Part shown: piece after piece, positions 57,689 through 64,000 of the stretch
Position numbering within the stretch: the stretch's first letter is position 1
Layout of the letters: each line of letters begins with the position of its first letter
Origin: Mesorhizobium sp. 1M-11
GTDB taxonomy: Bacteria; Pseudomonadota; Alphaproteobacteria; Rhizobiales; Rhizobiaceae
NCBI RefSeq assembly: GCF_001303895.1
Contig: NZ_LJSD01000051.1
Coordinates: 124,001-188,000, forward strand
Direction: 5' to 3'
Length of the DNA: 64,000 bases
Notes under the pieces: model-generated
Told to the model about the DNA's origin: nothing
What the model saw: only the letters and a program-made list of their open reading frames with translations
Databases searched by the model: none
Made by a program: the position numbers and the translations under genes

Positions 57689-59206
57689 GTGGGCGAAACC
57701 GATGCGCTTCTCAGCGCCCATGACATCTCGAAAAGCTTCTTCGGCTTCAAGGCCCTCGAACATGTCGACTTTTCCGTGCGCAGGGGCGAGATCCATGCGC
57801 TGCTCGGCGAGAACGGCGCGGGCAAGTCGACGCTGATCAAGGTGCTGACCGGCGTGCATAGGCCCGATGCCGGCACAATCGTGCTGAACGGCGAGCCGGT
57901 CGACGTGCGCGACCCGCTGCATGCGCAGAAGCTGGGCGTCGGCACGGTCTACCAGGAGGTCAACCTCCTGCCCAATCTCAGCGTCGCCGAAAACCTCTAT
58001 ATCGGCCGGCAGCCGAAGCGTTTCGGGCTGACCCATGCCGGGGCCATGAACCGCATGGCCAGAGCCCTTCTGGCGCAATACGACATCGACATCGACGTCA
58101 AGGCGCCGCTGGCCAGCTTCTCCGTCGCCGTGCAGCAGCTCGTCGCCATCGCCCGGGCCGTCGACATGTCGGGCTCGGTGCTGATCCTCGACGAGCCGAC
58201 AGCAAGCCTCGACCGGCACGAGGTGCAGCTGCTGTTTTCCGTCATGCGAAAGCTGCGCGAGCGCGGCCTCGGCATCGTCTTCATCACGCATTTCCTCGAC
58301 CAGGTCTATGCCGTGGCCGACCGCATCACCGTGCTGCGCAACGGCCGCCTGGTCGGCACCCGCGATAGAGCGGCGCTGCCGCGCATGGAGCTCGTCTCGA
58401 TGATGCTGGGCCGCGCGCTCGAAGCGGTGACCGAACACGGCCATCGCGCCCCGCCGGCCGCCGGCACGGCCCCTGCCATCGAATTCTCGGCCTATGGCCT
58501 GTCGCGTTCCGTCGCGCCCTTCGACCTGGCGATCGCGCCGGGCGAAGTGGTGGGCATCGCCGGCCTCTTGGGATCGGGCCGCACCGAGACGGCGCGGCTG
58601 ATGTTCGGCATCGACCATGCCGACAGCGGCAAGGCCACCGTCGACGGCAAGGCGGTGCGCATCACTTCGCCGCGCGAAGCGGTGCGGCTCGGCTTCGGGC
58701 TCTGCCCGGAAGACCGCAAGGCCGACGGCATCATCGGCGACCTCTCGGTGCGCGAGAACATCGCGCTGGCGCTGCAGGCGCGGCGCGGCTGGCTGAAACG
58801 CATGTCGAGCCGCGAGCAGGCGGAACTTGCCGACCGTTTCGTGAAGGCGCTCGACATCCGCACCACCGACATCGAGAAGCCGGTGAAGCTCCTGTCGGGC
58901 GGCAACCAGCAGAAGGTGATCCTGGCGCGCTGGCTGGCGACGGAACCGCGCCTTCTCATCCTCGACGAGCCGACGCGCGGCATCGATGTCGGGGCGCATG
59001 CCGAGATCATCCAGCTGATCAACCGGCTCTGCGCGGAAGGGCTGGCGCTGGTGGTGATCTCGTCCGAGATCGAGGAGATCATGGCCTATTCGACGCGGGT
59101 GCGGGTGCTGCGCGACCGCGAGCATATCTGCGACCTCACCGGCGCCGAGATCAGCACCGGCACCATCATGCGCACCATCGCGGCCAGCGAAGGAGCCGGC
59201 GCATGA
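57689..59206 (+). CDS. ytfR: YtfR-like sugar ABC transporter ATPase
   Basis: 505 residues from GTG 57689 with GGAGGA upstream. Two fused ATP-binding domains, as in ribose-type importers. Domain 1 has Walker A GENGAGKST and Walker B LILDEPTASLD. Its signature region reads FSVAVQQLVAIARAV, slightly off the LSGG consensus. Domain 2 has a degenerate Walker A (GLLGSGRTE), signature LLSGGNQQKV and Walker B LLILDEPTRG. The degenerate second site is normal for this family. The stop overlaps the next start (ATGA). Confidence 0.93.
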   Translation: MGETDALLSAHDISKSFFGFKALEHVDFSVRRGEIHALLGENGAGKSTLIKVLTGVHRPDAGTIVLNGEPVDVRDPLHAQKLGVGTVYQEVNLLPNLSVAENLYIGRQPKRFGLTHAGAMNRMARALLAQYDIDIDVKAPLASFSVAVQQLVAIARAVDMSGSVLILDEPTASLDRHEVQLLFSVMRKLRERGLGIVFITHFLDQVYAVADRITVLRNGRLVGTRDRAALPRMELVSMMLGRALEAVTEHGHRAPPAAGTAPAIEFSAYGLSRSVAPFDLAIAPGEVVGIAGLLGSGRTETARLMFGIDHADSGKATVDGKAVRITSPREAVRLGFGLCPEDRKADGIIGDLSVRENIALALQARRGWLKRMSSREQAELADRFVKALDIRTTDIEKPVKLLSGGNQQKVILARWLATEPRLLILDEPTRGIDVGAHAEIIQLINRLCAEGLALVVISSEIEEIMAYSTRVRVLRDREHICDLTGAEISTGTIMRTIAASEGAGA

Positions 59207-60201
59207 GCGGCCTGAAACGCGCCGCGCCGCAGCTCGCCTGCCTGGCGCTGATCCTGTTCTTCAACTGGATGGCCTTCGACGGCTTCTTCTCGATCCGCCT
59301 GCAGGACGGGCGCCTGTTCGGCAGCCTCATCGACGTGCTCAACCGCGGCGCGCCGGTGGCGATCCTGGCGATCGGCATGACCATGGTGATCGCCACCAAG
59401 GGCGTCGACCTCTCCGTCGGCGCCGTCATGGCGATGGCCGGCGCGGTCGCAGCAACCATGATCATGGCCGGCCATCCGCTGCCGGTGGTGGTGCTGGCGG
59501 CACTCGGCGTCGGCCTCGCCTGCGGGCTGCTCAACGGCTTCCTGGTCGCGGTGCTGGAGCTGCAGCCGATCGTCGCCACCCTCATCCTGATGGTGGCCGG
59601 GCGCGGCATCGCGCAGCTGGTCACCGAGGGCGTGATCGTGACCTTCAACGATCCCGGCCTGACCGCCTTCAGCGCCGGCTCCTTCCTCGCCTTCCCGATG
59701 CCGGTCGCCATCGTCGCGGCGCTCATGGTGCTGACCTTGCTGGTGGTGCGGCGAACGGCGCTCGGGCTGCTGATCGAGTCGCTCGGCGTCAACCGCAGCG
59801 CCTCGACCTATGCCGGCATCAACAGCCGCCTGCTGCTCATCCTGGTCTACGCCTTCTGCGGCTTCTGCGCGGCCATCGCCGGCATCATCGTGACGGCCGA
59901 CATCCGCGGCGCCGATGCCAACAATGCCGGCCTGTGGCTGGAGCTCGACGCCATCCTGGCGGTGGTGATCGGCGGGACGTCGCTGCTCGGCGGCCGTTTC
60001 TCGATCCTGATGTCGGTGCTGGGCGCCGTCATCATCCAGGCCATGAACACCGGCATCCTCATCTCCGGCTTCCCGCCCGAATACAACCTCATCGTCAAGG
60101 CCATCGTGATCATCGTCATCCTGCTGGCGCAGTCGGCATCCGTCGGGCGCATCTTCGTGCGCGGCCGCGCCCTTCCCGAGAGCAAGGCGCAGCGCACATG
60201 A
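59203..60201 (+). CDS. ytfT: YtfT-like sugar ABC transporter permease
   Basis: 332 residues, eight to ten membrane helices. Conserved permease segments include AILAIGMTMVIATKGVDLSV, LNGFLVAVLELQPIVATLIL and ELDAILAVVIGGTSLLGGRF. These are features of the BPD_transp_2 family (RbsC/YtfT). Overlaps ytfR and yjfF by four bases at each end. It forms the membrane channel with the product of the next gene. Confidence 0.93.
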   Translation: MSGLKRAAPQLACLALILFFNWMAFDGFFSIRLQDGRLFGSLIDVLNRGAPVAILAIGMTMVIATKGVDLSVGAVMAMAGAVAATMIMAGHPLPVVVLAALGVGLACGLLNGFLVAVLELQPIVATLILMVAGRGIAQLVTEGVIVTFNDPGLTAFSAGSFLAFPMPVAIVAALMVLTLLVVRRTALGLLIESLGVNRSASTYAGINSRLLLILVYAFCGFCAAIAGIIVTADIRGADANNAGLWLELDAILAVVIGGTSLLGGRFSILMSVLGAVIIQAMNTGILISGFPPEYNLIVKAIVIIVILLAQSASVGRIFVRGRALPESKAQRT

Positions 60202-61178
60202 TGTCGTCGCGCCTCACTCCCTTCTTCGCCACCTTGGTCATCTTCGCGCTGGCCTATGCGGTGTGCGTGTTCCAGTTCCCGAACATGGCCTCGACGCGCG
60301 TGGCCGGCAATCTCTTGACCGACAACGCCTTTCTCGGCATCGCGGCGGTCGGCATGACCTTCGTCATCCTGTCCGGCGGCATCGACCTTTCGGTCGGCGC
60401 GGTGATCGCCTTCACCGGCGTGCTGATCTCGGTGCTGGTGAGCTGGTACGGCGTGCATCCGCTCGCCGCCTTCGCCATCGCGCTGGCGGTCTCCACAGCC
60501 TTCGGCGCCGCCATGGGGGCTGCGATCCACTATCTCGAAGTGCCGGCCTTCATCGTGACGCTCGCCGGCATGTTCCTGGCGCGCGGCATGGCCTTCGTGA
60601 TCGCGACGGATTCGATCCCGATCAACCACGCCTTCTATTCGGCCGTGCAGAAGATGTATGTGCTGATGCCGGGCGGCGGCCGGCTGACGCTGATCGGCGG
60701 CCTGATGCTCGCGGTCTTCGCCGCCGGCATCGTGATCGCGCACTACACGCGCTTCGGCTCCTATGTCTACGCCATCGGCGGCAACCGGCAGTCGGCCGAA
60801 CTGATGGGCGTGCCGGTGGCACGCACCACGATCGGCATCTATGCACTGTCAGGCTTCCTGTCGGGCCTCGCCGGCGTCGTCTTCTCGCTCTACACCTCGG
60901 CCGGCTATTCGCTGGCCACCGTCGGCGTCGAGCTCGACGCCATCGCCGCCGTGGTGATCGGCGGCACCTTGCTCACCGGCGGCGTCGGGCTGGTGGCGGG
61001 CACCTTCTTCGGCGTCGTCATCCAGGGCCTGATCCAGACCTACATCGTCTTCGACGGCACGCTGTCGAGCTGGTGGACGAAGATCGTCGTCGGCATCCTG
61101 CTCTTCGCCTTCATCGCATTGCAGCGCCTCTTGGTGCTGGCCGGCGACCGCGGCGCCGCAAACAGGAAAACAGCATGA
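60198..61178 (+). CDS. yjfF: YjfF-like sugar ABC transporter permease
   Basis: 326 residues from ATG 60198. Second permease of the ytf-type importer: AAVGMTFVILSGGIDLSVGA, IHYLEVPAFIVTLAGMFLAR, YAIGGNRQSAELMGVPVART and ELDAIAAVVIGGTLLTGGVG. Two different permeases per operon are the hallmark of the YtfQRT-YjfF system, as opposed to ribose importers with one. ATGA overlaps on both sides. Confidence 0.93.
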   Translation: MMSSRLTPFFATLVIFALAYAVCVFQFPNMASTRVAGNLLTDNAFLGIAAVGMTFVILSGGIDLSVGAVIAFTGVLISVLVSWYGVHPLAAFAIALAVSTAFGAAMGAAIHYLEVPAFIVTLAGMFLARGMAFVIATDSIPINHAFYSAVQKMYVLMPGGGRLTLIGGLMLAVFAAGIVIAHYTRFGSYVYAIGGNRQSAELMGVPVARTTIGIYALSGFLSGLAGVVFSLYTSAGYSLATVGVELDAIAAVVIGGTLLTGGVGLVAGTFFGVVIQGLIQTYIVFDGTLSSWWTKIVVGILLFAFIALQRLLVLAGDRGAANRKTA

Positions 61179-62944
61179 CCACCGAGACCAAGGCCCCACG
61201 CACCCCGTTCGAGCCGGCGCCGTGGCCGCGCCGGCTGCGTTCGCAGGAATGGTATGGCGGCACCTCGCGCGACAACATCTACCACCGCGGCTGGCTGAAG
61301 AACCAGGGCTACCCGCACGACCTGTTCGACGGCAGGCCGGTGATCGGCATCCTCAACACCTGGTCGGACCTCGCCCCCTGCAACGGCCATCTGCGCGAGC
61401 TGGCGGAAAAGGTGAAGGCGGGCATCTGGGAGGCCGGCGGCTTCCCGCACGAAGTGCCGGTGTTCTCGGCCTCGGAGAACACCTTTCGCCCGACCGCGAT
61501 GATGTACCGCAACCTCGCTGCCATGGCGGTGGAGGAGACCATCCGCGCCCAGCCGATCGACGGCGTGGTGCTGATGGTCGGCTGCGACAAGACCACGCCG
61601 TCGCTGCTGATGGGCGCGGCCTCGGTCGACCTGCCGGCGATCACCGTGACCGGCGGCCCGATGCTGAACGGCTGGTTCCGCAACGAGCGCGTCGGCTCGG
61701 GCACGGCGCTGTGGCAGATGTCGGAGGCGATCAAGGCCGGCACCATGACCAAGGCGGAATTCCTGGAAGCCGAGCAGGCGATGAGCCGTTCGACCGGCAC
61801 TTGCAACACCATGGGCACGGCCTCGACCATGGCCTCGATGGCGGAAGCGCTCGGCATGGCGCTGTCGGGCAACGCCGCCATTCCGGCTGTCGACAGCCGC
61901 CGCCGGGTGATGGCGCAGCTCACCGGACGGCGCATCGTGCAGATGGTGAAGGACGACCTGAAGCCTTCCGACATCCTGACCCGCGATGCCTTCGAGAACG
62001 CCATCCGCACCAATGGCGCCATCGGCGGCTCGACCAATGCCGTGGTGCATCTGCTGGCGCTGGCCGGCCGGGCCGGCATCGACCTGACGCTGGACGACTG
62101 GGACCGGCTCGGCCGCGACGTGCCGACCATCGTCAACCTGATGCCGTCCGGCAAATATCTGATGGAGGAGTTCTTCTATGCCGGCGGGCTGCCGGTGGTG
62201 CTGAAGCGGCTGGGCGAAGCCGGCATGCTGCACAAGGATACGCTGACGGTGTCGGGCGAGAGCGTCTGGGACGAGGTCAAGGATGTCCGCAACTGGAACG
62301 AGGACGTCATCCTGCCGACCGAAAAGGCGCTGACGGCGGCGGGCGGCATTGCGGTGCTGAAAGGCAATCTGGCGCCCAGCGGCGCCGTGCTGAAACCGTC
62401 GGCGGCATCGCCGGCGCTGATGGTGCACCGGGGCCGCGCCGTCGTCTTCGAGGATATCGACGACTATAAGCGCAAGATCAACGACCCCGACCTCGACGTC
62501 GACGAGACCTGCGTCATGGTGCTGAAGAACTGCGGCCCGCGCGGTTATCCCGGCATGGCCGAGGTCGGCAATATGGGCCTGCCGCCCAAGGTGCTGAAGA
62601 AGGGCATCACCGACATGGTGCGCATTTCCGACGCGCGCATGTCGGGCACCGCCTACGGCACGGTCGTGCTGCACACCAGCCCGGAGGCGGCGGCCGGCGG
62701 TCCGCTGGCGATCGTGCGCGACGGCGATTTCATCGAGCTCGACGTGCCGAACCGCCGCCTGCATCTCGATGTGCCGGAAGAAGAGATCGCGGCGCGGCTG
62801 GCGGCCTGGCAAAACCCGCCCACCCGCCCCGCCGGTGGCTACGGCATGCTCTACCACGACCATGTCACCGGCGCCGACACCGGCGCCGATTTCGACTTCC
62901 TGCGCGGCTGCCGCGGCAACGCGGTGCCGAAGGATTCGCATTGA
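61175..62944 (+). CDS. araC-like: IlvD/Edd-family dehydratase, L-arabinonate dehydratase-like
   Basis: 589 residues. The three iron-sulphur cysteines are Cys69 (LAPCNGH), Cys137 (VGCDKTTPS) and Cys210 (GTCNTMGTAST), as in Rhizobium L-arabinonate dehydratase with its [2Fe-2S] cluster. A Ser residue late in the sequence (VRISDARMSGTAYG) is the expected active-site base. Members dehydrate sugar acids to 2-keto-3-deoxy acids. Its fusion to the sugar importer operon by a four-base overlap argues that the imported sugar is oxidised and then dehydrated in the cell. Other IlvD/Edd substrates such as xylonate or galactonate are possible. Confidence 0.88.
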   Translation: MTTETKAPRTPFEPAPWPRRLRSQEWYGGTSRDNIYHRGWLKNQGYPHDLFDGRPVIGILNTWSDLAPCNGHLRELAEKVKAGIWEAGGFPHEVPVFSASENTFRPTAMMYRNLAAMAVEETIRAQPIDGVVLMVGCDKTTPSLLMGAASVDLPAITVTGGPMLNGWFRNERVGSGTALWQMSEAIKAGTMTKAEFLEAEQAMSRSTGTCNTMGTASTMASMAEALGMALSGNAAIPAVDSRRRVMAQLTGRRIVQMVKDDLKPSDILTRDAFENAIRTNGAIGGSTNAVVHLLALAGRAGIDLTLDDWDRLGRDVPTIVNLMPSGKYLMEEFFYAGGLPVVLKRLGEAGMLHKDTLTVSGESVWDEVKDVRNWNEDVILPTEKALTAAGGIAVLKGNLAPSGAVLKPSAASPALMVHRGRAVVFEDIDDYKRKINDPDLDVDETCVMVLKNCGPRGYPGMAEVGNMGLPPKVLKKGITDMVRISDARMSGTAYGTVVLHTSPEAAAGGPLAIVRDGDFIELDVPNRRLHLDVPEEEIAARLAAWQNPPTRPAGGYGMLYHDHVTGADTGADFDFLRGCRGNAVPKDSH

Positions 62945-62983
62945 GGTCGGGGGCCGAGTGCCGACGCTGGTGGCGCGCGCCCT

Positions 62984-63279
62984 TATCTCCCCCCTTGTGG
63001 GGGAGAAAGGATTTTCACGATCTTAGACGAGCACGCCCGCAGGGCGGCGCAGTCTAAGTCGTAGAAAATCCAAGAGAGGGGATCTTCAGCTGAGGGGTTG
63101 CACAGCTATCGCGAGACAGAGAGTGGCTTTCGAGAACAAGACGCTTGGAGAAGCAACTTGTCAGCGACGTGCCGGCATATCCCCTCTCTTGCGATTTCTA
63201 GCACTTAGCCTGCGCCGCCCTAACGGGCGTGCTCGTCTAAGATGCTGAAATCGCTTTCTCCCCCGCATGGGGGGAGATA
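62984..63279. repeat. R3 composite element 4
   Basis: Left arm A (GGATTTTCACGATC ... GTCGTAGAAAATCC), right arm B (GCGATTTCTAGCAC ... GATGCTGAAATCGC). Centre unrelated to elements 1 and 3 apart from GTGCCGGCATATCCCC, shared in part with element 2. The rest of the gap to 63496 holds only the likely promoter of the next gene near 63450. Confidence 0.85.
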
Positions 63280-63496
63280 GGGCGCCGGCGCTTCTGGCGG
63301 CAATTTTCGACGTTCAGGACCATCGCAGGAATGGAACCGACAGGCAGGTCCAGGAAGAAGCGGACGCCATCGAAGAAGCCGACGGCATGCCAACTTTTCA
63401 CCACCCTGGCCTGATGGAATTGCGCTTGCCCGGATGGTCATAACGGGAAGACTCTTTATATAACTATCCTGAGCTTGCGATAGCCAAGGGGAGACG

Positions 63497-64000
63497 ATGC
63501 GTTACATACGTCCGCTTACAATCGAGGATGCCGTCGGCCAGTTGGTTGGCGCATCCGGTACAGCCGCCATCCTGGCGGGAGGCAGCGATCTGCTGGTGAG
63601 GATGAAAGGCGGGTTCGTCGAACCCGACCTGATCATCGACATCAAGGCGATCGACGCTTTGAGCGAAATCAGGGAAACAGCGGAAGGCTTCTCGATCGGC
63701 GCTGCCGTGCCCTGCGCGGTGCTGGGCGAGAACAAGGCGCTCAGACAAGCATGGCCGGGCGTCGTCGAAGCGGCGAAGCTGATCGGCTCCAAGCAGGTGC
63801 AGGGACGCTGCACCATCGTCGGCAATCTCTGCAACGCTTCGCCCGCCGCCGATTCGGTGCCGGCTATGGTAGCCGCCGGCGCGAAGGCCGTGGTGGCCGG
63901 TCCGTCGGGCAAGCGCACCATTGCGGTCGAAAGCGTGCCAACCGCGCCGGGCCGGACCTCGCTCGCCAAGGGCGAGATCATCGAGGCGATCCTGCTCGAC
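63497..64000 (+). CDS. Molybdenum-hydroxylase FAD-binding subunit (CoxM/XdhB type), 5' part
   Basis: 168 residues are in the window; the gene runs off the right edge. GGGGAG stands five bases before the ATG. The FAD-binding motifs of the CO dehydrogenase/xanthine dehydrogenase medium subunit are clear: AAILAGGSDLLVRMKGG (about residues 21-37) and TIVGNLCNASPAADSVPAM (about 112-130). The partner large and iron-sulphur subunits should follow to the right. The substrate cannot be told. Confidence 0.9.
   Translation, partial: MRYIRPLTIEDAVGQLVGASGTAAILAGGSDLLVRMKGGFVEPDLIIDIKAIDALSEIRETAEGFSIGAAVPCAVLGENKALRQAWPGVVEAAKLIGSKQVQGRCTIVGNLCNASPAADSVPAMVAAGAKAVVAGPSGKRTIAVESVPTAPGRTSLAKGEIIEAILLD

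Noticed and set aside
57233..59125. Open frame of 630 codons on the minus strand across ytfR
   Set aside because: Antisense shadow of the ABC ATPase gene; composition is non-protein-like and it runs through an R1 element.
61040..62941. Open frame of 633 codons on the minus strand across the dehydratase
   Set aside because: Antisense shadow; the forward gene has every expected catalytic residue.

Overview
The window is GC-rich (roughly 63-65% by eye) DNA from an alphaproteobacterium. The lpiA-acvB pair, a GbpR-like LysR gene beside a YtfQ-type sugar ABC operon, DUF982/DUF1127/DUF2934/CsbD small stress proteins, EcfG-type GGAAC-N17-GTT promoters and many small palindromic repeats point to Rhizobiales, most likely Mesorhizobium or a close Phyllobacteriaceae relative. 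This is inferred from gene content; there is no rRNA or tRNA gene to confirm it.

Layout. 1-8.4 kb: end of an amidohydrolase, an outer-membrane barrel protein, DUF982 proteins, an OmpA-family gene pair, an MFS exporter with a class II deacetylase, and a DUF4105 protein. 8.4-13.5 kb: small-gene country with a duplicated two-gene DUF982 module and, between the genes, four forward-strand EcfG-type promoters, each followed by stem-loops, which I read as a family of undescribed small RNAs. 13.5-17.4 kb: lpiA/mprF-acvB, the lysyl-phosphatidylglycerol synthesis and turnover operon. 17.4-25.1 kb: NTF2-like protein, two large sensory/transcription regulators (winged-helix+TPR and LAL-type LuxR), DUF1127, LOG and DoxX proteins. 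25.4-30 kb: secreted small proteins and a stress set (CsbD, a 25-residue membrane peptide, DUF2934).

30.6-35.7 kb: a phage-derived block. An XRE repressor has TTCAC/GTGAA operators, and a tightly overlapped run follows (LexA-N-like, DUF1376, DnaA domain IV only, NusG-like). 35.8-45.6 kb: an accessory island with visibly lower GC. It carries Vsr endonuclease, a BglII-like endonuclease, a ParB-like protein, an SNF2 helicase, a DUF3883 protein, a convergent cytosine-5 methyltransferase and an HNH endonuclease. The four genes at 37.6-42.0 kb form one overlapped operon behind a perfect 11-bp palindrome. This is the best candidate for an undescribed defence system. Its right-hand gene is flanked by two decayed copies of part of a LysR gene whose intact relative lies at 50.9-51.9 kb.

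45.7-50.5 kb: DUF4173 membrane protein and an OmpR-type two-component pair, interrupted by repeats including a 57-bp tandem array. 50.9-55.1 kb: LysR, aldo/keto reductase, MFS exporter, YcxB-like protein. 55.2-62.9 kb: GbpR-like LysR divergent from a ytfQ-ytfR-ytfT-yjfF-type sugar ABC transporter whose last gene is an L-arabinonate-dehydratase-like IlvD/Edd enzyme. The window ends in a molybdenum-hydroxylase FAD subunit.

Spread through the intergenic spaces are at least five repeat families. R1 is a MITE-like element with ~62-bp inverted ends, R2 a GGAATTGC palindrome, R3 paired hairpin arms with compensatory changes, R4 a 57-bp tandem unit, and R5 a second inverted-repeat element. Several sit inside operons.
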